A stretch of 64,000 nt of DNA, taken from contig NC_080727.1 of NCBI RefSeq assembly GCF_019097595.1, positions 9,307,501 to 9,371,500 on the forward strand. The letters are read 5' to 3'. Under the pieces are notes generated by a model. That model ran no database searches. It saw nothing but the letters and a program-made list of their open reading frames with translations, and had not been told where the DNA came from. The translations under genes were made by a program, and so were the position numbers. Shown here one piece after another: positions 11,700 to 25,652 of the stretch. This stretch comes from Hemibagrus wyckioides. Lineage: Eukaryota > Chordata > Actinopteri > Siluriformes > Bagridae. Every line of letters starts with the position of its first letter. The stretch's first letter is position 1.

Positions 11700-14273
11700 G
11701 AAGCATGTAACAACATCTTTATTGGGTATGTAAAATAGTTAGCTCTTAGTTCCAGATATTTAACCAAGCATGTAAGACTGCAATGAATAAGCGTGGCAAA
11801 TAAAATGATAAATACAGAAGATGAAAAGACAATGTTTTGCCGAGGTGGGAGAAGACACGTTTTATAGTCATATTTACATGCAAATGGTCAACATTATCAC
11901 AGATGAGACCCAAAAATGGCAAGTCAGGAAGAGTGAGGTAACTGGATTTCACAGAAGTTGCCTGCAAAAATTCACACACTGCCATAAGGTATTTGAAAAG
12001 CTGTCTAAACCAGCATGGGTTCTCAGCTGCACTCAAGCGGAGCAGCTGCTTGGCACAGTGTGATGTATTCACTGATCCCAACATAGTATATCTACACTAG
12101 GGAAAACTTCGAACTCTGTAGAACAGTGAGTTCCCAGGACTGAAGATGAGAATAACTGCCATAGAGTATGGAGTTGATAATCAGACAAAACTATAACAAA
12201 ATGACAAAATAAAGAGATAACAGTAAAGCATTATGTATTAGTTTTAACAACAATAACATATTTATATCCTTCTTTGGAGTCCTAAATTTACAGATTAAAA
12301 AAATAATTTGTCAACTAGTTACGGATGCTATTGTGATACGTCACCTGGACATGTTTTCTGCTCAGAAAAAACACAACCTTCTTTGTTTTCCAAGCATTTG
12401 AATACTATTTAAATTAGGTTAAATTAGCTAAAAAGGAATGCACTGTATACATGAAAGCTTGAGTAAGTATACACATTATGTAAAGAGAGAGGAAGCAGAT
12501 AGCTTACTAATAGAGCTTTTTTTTTTGCTGTGCAGATACGATTTCACAGGCTTGGAGCAAACATAGTTTAGCAAAAAAACAAAACAAATTAAAACAAAAC
12601 AGAACAAAAAACCCTTAACCACACACAGCATGTTCCTTCTTTACTCACTTGAAGCTGACTTGGATAGTGTTTCTGATATTTAGATACCTTAGGGATCTTG
12701 AATTCAAGGACATGAAGCCCAGTCACAAATATTTTATTCAGTGACAATGCAATTCTCCAATTCTAAGTTTTAGAATCTAGTGTACTAACATCCATTAAAC
12801 CGATTTAGCTATATATGTTCTCTGTTTATCAATTTTAAGTAATTTAGTGCTAATGTAGTCTAACACATAGTGAATTAATCAAATGCCCCTTTTATCCCTT
12901 CTATAATTCTGTCTGTTTTTCCAATCCTCATTTTGTTAGATTGTATATTTAGCAAGATAGCTAGGTTCTGAAGCCGTTTTAGTTTGCTTGTCCTAACAAG
13001 ACAGGACCTACCGGGCAAAAAAAACATTAACAATTAAACTGATTACAGAATGTTACTGAATTCTGAAATAATTGGCACAGCCTAGCTGTTGTTGCATCCG
13101 TTGTGGCCATTTAAGTGACAGATTTAGAAACCTGGAAATCAGAAACCAGTGGCCATACTGGACCCAGGCAAATCCTTTTCATCCTGTATTGCATTCTTTC
13201 ACATTGCCATTGCCATCGGGATTAAAGCACCAGACAGTTGTTGCTCCGAAAAACATAAAGAAGTGTCTGTTAAATAACGGTCATTGTACAATATTAACAA
13301 AAACATTGTCGTACCACTAACATGGAGAAACTGTATTTCATACAGGTGAATCGAATAATTCAAGCACACTTTATAACAAAATGTCATTTCAAATTGCCAT
13401 GTCGTTTCTTAACACTGTGCTCACTGAGTTTCTGAGCTTACACGGATTCAGCAGGTGAAGTAGCGTATGCAGAATGCACCAAGGTAAGCGTTGTTAAGCT
13501 AATTTCTGGTAGTGTTTTCTGCCTTAAAACTAGGATTTCGGAATGAATGGCAGCTGTTGCATCTTGAATGTGCAGCATGTCAACACGCTTAACATCTTTT
13601 TTTTTTATGAACTGCTACTTTTTTCTTTCGAAGCACCAAAATTTACTTTAAAAAAAAAAATCAGCACTGTTCTTGAACACTTTAAATAATATCCAGCTGC
13701 TATGGTGAGTGGCAGGCATGCCCCGATGAGGACGCACGCCCCACTACCAATAAAACACACTCCTTTGCAGGCCTCCTCACATTATGCCTGAGAAATGCCA
13801 CTAAACCATGGTGACCCTATTGTGAGGAGGTGGGTCTGACGTATGTACTGTCAAGAGATCTATCCATTTTCCCATACACACACACACACACACACACACA
13901 AAATCTGCACTTAAGAATAATCTCCCTGACCAATCACATTAAAATGCGTGCGCACACACACACACACACACACACGCATATATCTACCTCCATGTCTGAC
14001 ATTTTGTTAAATTACACACTTTTGATTGTTGACAGTACCCCTGAAATACCTTCCATAAAGTTAACCCACTTGATATTTAATCAACATCTAATAGTTTCCT
14101 TCTGTATTGCACTTTCTGCATTACTAATATTGTTATTGTATAAAAGCTCATATATATATATAAATATATATATATAAATAGATATTTTTTCCAATTCTTA
14201 ATTTTTCTCTACAATAGAGCATACTTATTTAGGACAAGCATTATAATAACTTATAATATTCAATATAGATCAA

Positions 14274-14310
<37 letters not shown>

Positions 14311-14337
14311 AAGAGAGAGACAGAGAGAGAGAGAGTA

Positions 14338-14388
<51 letters not shown>

Positions 14389-14660
14389 ATGGCAGAATCT
14401 CCCTGGCCTGGATGTCCTGTACCTATGTAAACTGGGTCATATTCTTAGAGTCTTCTCTCATGTGACATCTGAGGCCAGAAGGTGGGTGGATTTCTCCTCC
14501 ACAGTCTTATAGTGCTAAATCCCCCAGAAGCTCCAGTCACACCACCTTCTTCCTGTTTCTGCAGTCCAATCAGTGGCTGAATACTACAGCGGCTGTGACG
14601 TGGGTAGCTTCAGCCGGTTATAGTGTGCAAGGAAGTGGACACTCATATGCATACCACACA
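11700..14660 (-). other. col27a1: Probable col27a1 3' UTR
   Basis: Downstream of the collagen stop on the minus strand there is no coding signal. Candidate poly(A) signals (TTTATT on the plus strand) lie at 12733-12738 and 11718-11723. The first would give a UTR of about 1.9 kb, the second about 2.9 kb. It includes (AC)n runs at 13875-13900 and 13950-13975 and a long (AG)n run at 14275-14388. The boundary is inferred. Confidence 0.4.
14275..14388. repeat. (AG)n microsatellite, 114 bp
   Basis: A nearly pure AG run with a few interruptions. On the minus strand it reads as (CT)n about 270 nt after the collagen stop, so it is probably in the 3' UTR. Confidence 0.9.
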
Positions 14661-14807
14661 CTACAGGAAACACACAGGTCCGACCTCCAGGTGATAGCGT
14701 GACATGGACGCGGTTTTCGGCAGATTAGCAATGTTTTTGATGGGAAGCAGCGAGGCGTCTGTCACTCTGAACAGGAAGATAGCATTCCTCCAAAGGCCAT
14801 CGCGTTG
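14661..14807 (-). CDS. col27a1: col27a1 terminal coding exon
   Basis: 147 bp including the stop (CTA on the plus strand, 14661-14663). It reads [17 protein letters not shown], then [20 protein letters not shown], the typical COLFI ending with the last cysteine. The acceptor is tgcacag. Confidence 0.95.
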   Translation of the reverse strand, partial: QRDGLWRNAIFLFRVTDASLLPIKNIANLPKTASMSRYHLEVGPVCFL

Positions 14808-17800
14808 CTGTGCACAAAACAAATGGAGTAAAAATATTAACCCATATCTTCGTAAATCAACCAATCCAGTGAAATCATTCCATCATTCCATCAAACTGAA
14901 AGCGGAACAATACTAACATTCTTTCCCAACATGATACTTGGCTCAAATACCGGAACTTTCACCGGTTTAGTGAAATACCTGTCTCTGGATTTTTATGTGA
15001 TTTGGATATGGATGAAGGAATTTAAAGAAGAAGAAAGAGGAGTCAGTGCTTAATATGTGATTCTGAATATACAGTAGGAACTTGATGCTGATAAGGATTT
15101 ACTCAAACATGTGATATACATATACTCAACTAGCAGCAGGAGACTAATTCTCAATGCAAGTCAATAAGACATCCATTAGAACAGGTGGGTTAAATGAAGT
15201 TCAGCTAATTAGCTAGACACATCTAATCAGAGTGTGTGTTGTGGCATTCTCACCCAGCATGTGTCCTCTAACACTTCTGGTTCCAGAGTCATTCCATTCC
15301 ATGCCATGAACCTCACTGCCTTCTTGGAAGGAGTCTGAGTAGGGGTGGAGCTCCAGATGGTAATGTTAAGACAGTGGATGGTGATACGTTGCTCTGCCCC
15401 TGAAGCCAGCAGATGCAGGAAGTTCATTTGGACATACCGGACTCTGAACTCCAGCTAAAAAAAAATCGCAGCACTCACATATTAGGTTTGAAAATAGAAA
15501 ACTGACATTATTAATTATCCTGAATGTCCAAAGTGTGATCACAACATAGCAGCGACCTTAAATATGCTTCATCAGAGCAATTTGTTATTGACTTTTCATA
15601 CCATCAATACATTTTTTGTACCACTTATACTACACAAGGTCACAGAAGCTATGCCCGGGGCATCCCAGGATATACCTGAAGGCTATCCCAGGGGACTCAG
15701 GACACAAGAGATGCCAATCAGCCTACCATACTGTACATGTCTTTGAACTGGGGGAGGAAACTGGAGTATATGGAGGAAACTTCCAAAGCACAGAAAGATC
15801 ATGCAAACTCCATGAACACAGGGTGGAGATGGGAAGCCCCAACCCTGTTATTGTTAAATTGCCATTATTTATAGATATATGTAATTAAATGAGTTGATGA
15901 TGCAGGTTTATATTATTTGAATATATTATGTAAATTCTGATTATGTTCCAACCCATCTCTGATTGGAGGTATGTGGTAGCTTAGTGGTTAATGTGTTGGA
16001 CTATTGCTCAGAATGTTTTGTGTTTGAATCCCAGGTCCAATATGCAACAACTGGGCCCTTGAGCAAGGCCCTTAACCCTGATTTGCACATGTATGAAATG
16101 AGCTAAAATGTAAGCCGCTCTGGATAAGGGTATCTGCCAAAAGATGTAAATGCAGTTACCTTGGACACAGTAATTGGTCTAAGGCAGGTTAGCCCGCCTC
16201 TTGTGAAGTTGCATGTCACTTCTATAGAGTCAGTGGGACAACCCAGGTTAGGGTCAATCCAGTAAGTGCCTATAGAAAAGAGAAGATACAGTATTTAAAT
16301 ACAATATTTATTGAAATGTTTCAGATTTTCATTTAAAAATCGTTTAAAAGCTATATATGAAATCTAATTTTGGCAGCATACCAAACAGGCTGATGGTTAT
16401 ACACAAGGTACATTTAAATGAACATGAACATACCGTCGTTGAATTTGTGTTGGCAGGTTATAAGGTCCCGGCAGAGGCGAGCCGGATGATCCCGTGTTCC
16501 TAGTGGATTCTTCAGACTGAGAACTAGCAAATTGAGATAGTGCAACGTGTGTAAGATGTCTGGAGCTCGGTCCATGGGAAAATCCATTAGATCTGCCACC
16601 TGATAGTCAGAGAGTGAGAGTGACAGCGAGAAGGAATCATTGTAAATTACTAATGAAGATGCATTTATTAAAGAGAACGGCAGCAGAGTTAGAAACTCTA
16701 CAAGAAGTTAGTAGTGTTGGCCATGGTTAATTATGAAAGACATATTTCTTAAACAGTGTAATTAATTCATTTTTGTAAAACAGAATTGTTTTTGTTTTTG
16801 TTGTAAAGTCAAGTACACCAAATAAGTCAAGGAACATCCAGACAAGTTTCAGCACAACATATAGGCAACAGAAAAAAATCCTCTAAATTCCAAAACCAAA
16901 AGTCTCATTACAGTAAAATAAATATGGACTGAATGCAGTTGGAGGTATGTGTACTTTTAAATGATCAGTGTCACATGAGAAATGAGCAGCGGTGCTGATG
17001 TGAGCAGAATCAAGCTGACAATGCTAATCCAGCTAGAAATCTGGCATGTTTATTTGTCTCCGAATAGTTTTAAGTTATTTCTTTTTACAATCCAGATTGC
17101 CCTGGATGCACAAGACTCATTGACAGCCGCCACCCCCCATCAACTACACCAGCAATCAATTCTGTTTACCTATTTACTATGAGAATTTTCATTCATACGC
17201 TTTGTCAGTAGACAGTCTGAGACAAAATTGCGCAGTAGTGTATGCCTGGCTTTAATACAAAGTCGAGTATGGGGAGGCTGAGACCAATGTAAGACATCTG
17301 CTGTGAATAGACATCTTCACTCATTACTTTTTTTATGATCACACTGTTGTCCTGAAAAAGAATTAAGATAAATCCAACATTTTAACAGTCTCGAGGACAA
17401 TAACAGACTGCAATGTCCAATCTTTCAGAGACAATGTTGTTATTGTGTAGTGTTGTTATATATACACTCCTCAAAAAATTAAAGGAACACTTTTTAATCA
17501 GAGTATAGCATCAAGTCAGTTAAACCCCTGGGATATTGATCTGGTCAGTTTAGTTTCAGAGGGGGTTGTTAATCAGTTTCAGCTGCTTTGGTGTTAATGA
17601 AATTAACAACAGGTTCACTAGATGGGCAACAATGAGACAACCCCCAAAACAGGAATGCTTTTACAGGTGGAGGCCACTGACAGCTTTTCCCTATTCATCT
17701 TTTCAAACTGTTTTTCACTAATTTTGCATTTGGCTAAGGTCAGTGTCACTACTGGTAGCATGAGGTGATACCTGGACCCTACAGAGGTTGCACAGGAAGT

Positions 17801-19448
17801 CCAACTCCTCCAGGATGGCACATCAATACATGCCATTGCCAGAAGGTTTGCTTTGTCTCCCAGAACAGTCTCAAGAGATTCCAGGAGACTGGCAGTTACT
17901 CTAGGGCTGGACAGAGCCGTAGAAAATCCTTAACCCATTAGCAGGAACAGTATCTGCTCCTTTGTGCAAGGAGGAACAGGATGGGCACTGCCAGAGCCCT
18001 ACAAAATGACCTCCAGCAGGCCACTGGTGTGAATGTTTCTGACCAAACAATCAGAAACAGACTTCATGAGGGTGGCCTGAGGGTGGCCCAATGTCCTTTA
18101 GTGGACCCTGTGCTCACTGCCTGGCATTGGCATTTGTCATTGAACACCAGAATTGCCAGGTCCACCACTGGTGCTCTGTCCTTTTCACAGATGTGAGGAG
18201 GTTCACCCTGAGCACATGTGACAGATGTGAAAGGGTCTGGAGAAGCCATGGAGAACGTTATGCTGCCTGTAACATCGATCAGCATAGCTGGTTTGGTGGT
18301 GTGTCAGTGAAGGTCTGGGGAGGCATATCCATGGAGGGACGCACAGACCTAGACAGGCTAGACAATGGCACAATGACTGCCATTAGGCATCGGAATGAAA
18401 TCCTTGGAGCCAATGCCAGACCATACTCTGGCGCAGTGGGTCCTGGGTTCCTCATGGTGCACGACAATGCCCGGCCTCATGTGGCGAGAGTATGCAGGCA
18501 GTTCCTGGAGGATGAAAGAATTGATACCACTGAATGGCCCCCATGCTCACCTGACCTAAATCCAATAGAACACCTCGGGAACATTATGTTTTGGGTCCAT
18601 CCAACGCCGCCAGGTTGCACCTCAGACTGTCCAGGAGCTCAGTGATGCCCTGGTCCAGATCTGGAAGGAAATACTTCAGGACACCATCCGTCATCTCATT
18701 AGGAGCATGCCCTGATGTTGTCAGGCATGCATACAAGCATGTGGGGGCCATACAAACTACTGAGTACCATTTTAAGTTGCTGCAATGAAATTTCAGCAAA
18801 ATGGACCAGCCTGCTGCATCATTTTTTCACTTTGATTTTCATCTTTGTATTCAGCCTTCTGTAGGTTGATCATTTTCATTTCCGTCAAACGATGTGGCAT
18901 CCTTTCATTCCTAACACATTAGTATAGATATCCAGCATGCTATTTTTGTGCTTTCAAAGTGTTCCTTTAGTCTTTTTGAGCAGTATATATACTGTAAATA
19001 TATATATATATATATATATATACACATGTAGTATACATACCATGGTTTTAAAAGCAGCAGGTGAACCAATGAACTCAGACATCGTTCCACCACTATCATC
19101 CTGTTGCTAAAGAAAGAACACACAGACACATACACACATACACACAAAATCAGTCCAATTTTGATTTTCATTTTGGTCAGAAGGTCTAACCACTGCAAAA
19201 AAAAAAGTACTTAAATACTTACAAAGGATTTTGGAATCCCAGGAGGTCCCTGAAAACAGGAAAAAAGCAAAAAGGAAAAAAGGGTTTAAGAGTTTAGGGT
19301 TTAAGTTTGCATCTGTGTTCTTAGGTGCATGTAGGCCAAAAAAGAAATATGTGTGTAGATTAAAAAATGTCTTACTGGTGGTCCAGGAGGTCCTCGACGT
19401 CCAGGAGCACCCTAAAAACAGTCAGCATATTCTAAATAACTGTGAATA

Positions 19449-19482
<34 letters not shown>

Positions 19483-22400
19483 TGTGAGTTTGTATTTAAT
19501 GAAAGCCTCACCCTTGGCCCCTGAGCACCCTATATGACAAAATAAAGAAAACACGTTTAGAATTTTCTTTCTTTTTTTTTTATTCTTGCACTGAATACAT
19601 TCACATGAATTCTGTGTCTGTATATGCGATTTTACCATTGCTCCGCTGCTACCAGAATCTCCTCTAGGGCCCTAGACAAAGATCAGCAACCAAGAAAGTC
19701 AGTGGTGCAGCATTCATTACATCTTTTACCAAATGACTTAAATGCCATGTTAATTCTGCACTAAAACTAACACAAACATTGTCAAATTGTATTTCTTATA
19801 TATTTCAGAATTTTTTCAACAATAAGTCAAGTATCAAGTGTGTCTTCAACAAGCAACACCAAGTACTACTGCGTGTTTACATGAGTGAGATGGCAACCCA
19901 ACTATTAAAGAAAATAAAGCAAGAACTGTGTAAATAGAATATTTATACATATTTCAGCTCTGTTTCTAAAATGGCTAACCTGAGTCTGTCTTAAACTGTG
20001 GATTCTGGAATTATGATTATTTTGATAATTAAAGAAATCACTTTTTTTGGACTGAAGAACTGCTGTAATTCAAATCATAGGTTTAATTCATACTAATTTT
20101 TTGAATACGTTACTTTTTCTCTTCTCATTCACAGCATCCCGGATGATACTGAACATAACCTATGACTAATAATAAATAGATTTAAATATATGTAGCTGCT
20201 ATAATGTAAGTGATAACATGAACTAATTTGTTTCCCTTAAGATCTACAACATAAGCATAATCTGACAAAATGTATGATATGATGTTCTTTAGTTCATTTA
20301 AATAATATGTATCTGGTGGCAAATTTCTGGAATAAATAGGAGAAATAAAACACTCTATTACTGATCATCTTATATGTTTGTGTGTGTATTAGATATGATA
20401 TATTGAAACATCACTCACAGGACTGCCACCTGGGCCAATTATACCAATAGGACCAATCACACCCACTTTACCCTGAGGAAGAAAAACATTTCTGTCATAT
20501 ACCACTGATACACCTAAATAAGTTTAGATTAGAAGAAATGATGACTAAGTTTGCAGAATACAGTGATATGTATTGATAAATAGCAGCTTATAATTTGAAA
20601 ATCTGTTGTTATTTAAGAAAAGCTAAAAGAGACCAAAAAATTACCTCAGAGGTTACATGAGGTAAACCCCTTAAGCCCCTACAGATATACACACCCTGCT
20701 AATACTGTGTGTTTGGATTAGAGTTTATGAATTTGTATGTTTAGTCTCACCATTTGGCCAGGGGGCCCTTTAGGTCCACGAATGCCTTTTGGCCCAACGT
20801 CTCCTGGAGGCCCCTGTCCAAGAAAAAAGTCATGATAAAACACACATGCACACCTACATCTATATCTACAAACGAAATCTCTACTCACATATACTATGTG
20901 TTCATGGTATTTTCTAGTTTTGGAAGCGTCGTGTAACAAGCAGTAATCAGAGACCAAGAAAACATGGTGCAATGGAACATGCTCTGTATGAGTATGTTTG
21001 TTTACGGACAGCGGTGTCTTTGCTTTTCCATAATTTGTACTCATAGCTGTACGAGTGTGTGGTGGCTGTGGAAGTTTGAATGTATGGGACCATTTAAAAT
21101 TGTGAATGAATGAAGAATTAATCCTGCATGTATATGCACACATAAACACACACACACACACAAAAACAAACAAATATGTTTTGAAGACAAGAATTAGAAG
21201 TGCAGACCACACATGTGCAGACCACACATTCATCTAAATGCAGAAGTGGACAAACTGATCTCAAGTCTGGAGACTCAAGTTTTAGATTTATAGTTTTCTG
21301 GCAGTTTCAATAACCAGCATCCAAAGAGAGAAGGTTTGTTATTGTCTTTGGCAAATCAATAGTTTTGGTATGTTTAATCTTAATGCACTTCACAGTGGTC
21401 TGATGTACCCCAGTGCTCTAATTATAGCACATGCCTCTAAATCGTAGAACGGTTTTAATAGCCCTAAAGCACAGAAAACCTATAGGGAGTTAAATCACTT
21501 GTCATAACTGTCAGCAAAAGGCTGTGTCAATATACAGTACAGTCTGGGCTAGAAATAATTCAACCCAAGCCTCTACTTACTATAACTATATAATTCTCTG
21601 TATTTTTACTTACGATACACGCAGGTACAATACAATCTGAATGCCATCAATTTACCTAATTTACCAATTTAATTGTCTTTGTTTAAATTGAGGGAGGTCT
21701 CTCTAGCAGCAGGTCCTGTTCTGTATTAATGTACTTTGCTTGTTAGCTTGTGGCATTTGTAACTTGTGTACATTATAACATTAAAATCAGCTACCAGTTG
21801 AAGCCTAATTATTTTTCTAATGAATCAAAATAAGGAGCTGTGCAGCAGACTGGAGCGTTTGGTTGGTAGGTTAGACAAAAGGATAAATGTATGACTTGTT
21901 CACCCTTGGAATGGTATAGTGAGTATCTACTGTACTGTAATAAAGGGAAGACCTCTGAGACCTTAACTCTGAAACTATGCATGAGACAGCCAGGCTCACC
22001 ACTAAAAAGTCTTGAGTAGACATTAAATATTAAGGAAAAGAGGAGGGGATGTGGTAGGGGTAAGCACTAAAAACAGAATTTTTTTGGATGTTAACTAGGA
22101 GGAAAGTCAGGCTTCAGGTGTGGTCTTTTTCTGAAACGTCAGTTATTTTCTAATTGATTCAACTTCCTAACTCCAATTGCCATTTGTGTTTAGAGTTTGC
22201 AATTGCAGTTTGTGTTTAGAACTAAAACCCAAGTTCAAAAAAAGCAGAAAGCTTTATACTCTGTCTCGGTCTCTCCATCTTACCTTCGGACCAAATATTC
22301 CTAGTATCCCCGGAAATCCAGGCTCTCCGACGTCTCCCTAAAAAAAACAAGAAATTAAAAACTTAAATGTATACACCACTACCGAGAGGACAAATCTAAC

Positions 22401-25081
22401 AGCTATAAAACATGCTAGTGTGTTGTACTCTATGTTAACAGTGCTAGCATTTTAAGAGCAAATCTTTACTGATTCACATTAAAACTGTACATATTTATAA
22501 TCTGTTCAGAATTTTAATCTTTTCTAAACATGTCTGTTTTTGGCTCCAAGTGTCAATATTTAAAGGACAACCAAACCTATTAATATAGGGGGGAATGCAC
22601 ACCAAAATATTACTAAAAATCTATTCTATGCTATTTTAAGAAAAAAGATACTTGTATCTATGGCTATTCAAAAAGAAATGTTGAATATCATTATTTTCAG
22701 TAGCAGTTTAGGTTTTTTTTCCTTCTTAGGGGTCGTCAGAGTGGATACGCATATTTGATTTGGCACGTTTTACACTCAAGGCTCTTCCTGATGCAACCCT
22801 CTTATTTTTTCCAGGCTTGGGACTGGCACTGAGTGCACTGACTTATACAACCACTGGTGCCTGGTTGGTTTCCTGCTGGTCCATGGCAGTGAGAGCGCGT
22901 GATCCTAGCAGCTCAATAGCAATTCATTCTAAAATCTCAACAATCTCAAACCTTATCATGTAGCCCCAGCATGCAAGGCAAACTTAGAGCTGTGTGCTAA
23001 GTTATGTGTTTTCTGGGAGTTTGGATACTTGCAAGTTTCATCATTATATATAAATATAAATATATAGAAATCTCATTATCTCTCTCTCTCTCTCTATCTT
23101 GCCAATATAATTATTAAATAAATGTTCAAGAAAGTTGGAACACTCATTCATCTCAATCAATCAAATCTTTAGAAAAGTTTACTTTAAATTCTTAAGTCTC
23201 AAATGTTAAAACCTTTCGCTGGTCTAAATTTGCAAGCACAGCTGAAATGTGCATGAATGATTCAAAATACAACTCTTTATATTACTAGAATATATCTTCA
23301 AGCAATAGATAGATCTAGCAGTAATGTGATATTAAATGTATCCAGAAAAAAAATATATACATCTATATTTAGTTGGTCTCAGATTAAGCTGATGTAATTG
23401 TATGTATTTCAGGTTTGTTGTAAAACCTATGGTATATAACAGAAAACAGCAAACAGGACTACTGAACAAAGCAAAAACAAAATTCTTTAATTCCCAAGGG
23501 ATTTGACTTTTGATTAAAAATATATAACATAAAATAATGCAGAAAAAAAAAATAACACAGCCATGTTTTAGCATTTTTGTGGCTCTTGTTCAGTGTTTAT
23601 GTTACTCACTGGTTGCCCTTTGGGTCCTGGGTCTCCGTGAGCTCCTGGCATTCCCATTCCTCCTTTAAATCCTCTTTTCCCTGAAGGCCCAGGATGACCT
23701 GGGAGACCTCGTTCACCCTGACAGTTATAAAATAGGTTATTGTCATTCACTAATATAGCCAAAAAACAATTGATTTTATTTTCTGAAATCAGTATGGATC
23801 AAGACATATCCTATAGTGTACTGCACTGGAGTAATAACCACTGTAAGTTAAGCACTGTGGTAGTTTCCTGTGTTAGCTGTGCTAGCATACAAATATGCTG
23901 TATTTCATTTGCATAATATGTTTTAGCAGAGAGCTAAAATGATCATCATCTTGAATAATTAGCTTTAACTGATTTTCTGAAGAGTGTATGACAGTCAGCT
24001 TCCAATATAATGGCAATTAAAGGAGCTAAAATGTGTTCAAAGTGAGGCAAATTCAAATGAAATCACAGGCTCTGGTTAAATACTGTCAGCATCACAAGTG
24101 TAAACATAACAAATCCCTAACAGGAAATAAATGTTAACCCTGGCATCCATCCATCCATTTTCTGTATCTCTTATCCTACACAGGGTCACAGGGAACCTGG
24201 GAATCTCACTGGACTCGAGGCATGAGGTAAGGGATAATTATCTAAAAGCAGCTATGTTATCTAAAACCAATTTGAACCAGATGTCAGTCAGTTTCTTCTC
24301 AATGACACCCAGAACAATAAATCCTGTTATTTTCTTTCCACCTCACCTGATTAGGAGTTGCTCTTGCTGACGAAAAATAACTCCTTTGGCACAACTGAAC
24401 ATCCTAGGACCTCTTGTGTGCCAAGTTGTGTTTATATCCAATCATTTTTCTGAATAAACTTTGAGAGATTTTGCCATCTGAAAAACTTGTCTCTGCATCT
24501 CTTTTGGTAACGATCATCAAGACTGAGAGGGAGCATGCAGAGGGTGCTCTATAGCTTGTCCCTCTGAACAAAAAAGTAAAAAAAAAAAAACCCTAACAAC
24601 ATGCAAAGCTTGAGCATTCTCTTACCTTTGGCCCAAAGGAACCCTGATCTCCTGGTAAACCTGCAACACCAATTTTCCCCCTGGCTCCGGGTTTCCCTGG
24701 AAGCCCAAACTCTCCATCATCTCCTTGGTCACCCTGAAGAAAGAGAGATAAAGTGGAAAATGAGAGAGAAAAAGGGAGCAGAAAGATGTCGTTTTCAGTC
24801 ATGCTTTACTCACACACATGGTGTACCTATGCAACTAGTACACTCTATATACACTGTATATATTGGTAGATTGTATTTTGTTTTTCAAAATGTTTTATTT
24901 TAGACAAAATATGCTAAGTACATGTTATTTAACAGACAAAAAAGAAAAGAAGAAGAAGAAAATCAGGCCCACTTGTATTCCTTTAGTTCCATCCTTCCCT
25001 GGAATGCCATCTACACCAGGAATGCCCTCCCGGCCCTCTCGACCAATCACACCCCTCGGACCTGGCAAGCCAACCACTCCC

Positions 25082-25118
<37 letters not shown>

Positions 25119-25608
25119 GAGATTTATATAATGATGAAACCTTGCAAGAATCCAAACACCCAGAAAACCCATAATTCTCCAAACAGATATCAGGTTTTTT
25201 ATTGATAATCAAATGTGACAATTGACTGAAAGATTGCTGTTTAGAAAAACTCTTTTCTTTAATGTAAAAATTATTTCACTTTTCATGCAGTTACACAATT
25301 GTTTTGTGTTTGACAGAAACAATGATGAATACAGTAAGAGGAAGAAAACTTATGCTGTTCTTACTGGTGATCCTCTACTTCCACGTTCTCCTTGTTGACC
25401 CTGTTTACCTTTTTGACCCTTTAGGAAAAGAAAAAGGAAAAGATGTTAAAACACCTCCTACTGTCATATCTGTCACACAGTAATTGAGTTTGACACATTA
25501 TTTTTCCACGTGTTTAGATTCAATACCTGCTCCCCTTTTGATCCTTTGGGGCCTTGTTGTCCACGAGGTCCAGGGTGACCCTAAAATATATAAAATATCA
25601 ACACACCT

Positions 25609-25652
<44 letters not shown>

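Noticed and set aside
11821..12063. 80-codon plus-strand frame
   Set aside because: It lies in the probable antisense 3' UTR with no domain, splice or promoter support.
17250..17327. Longer version of col27a1 window exon 52
   Set aside because: It needs a weaker donor (gtatta). It is in frame, so I lowered the confidence of the short form rather than exclude the long one.
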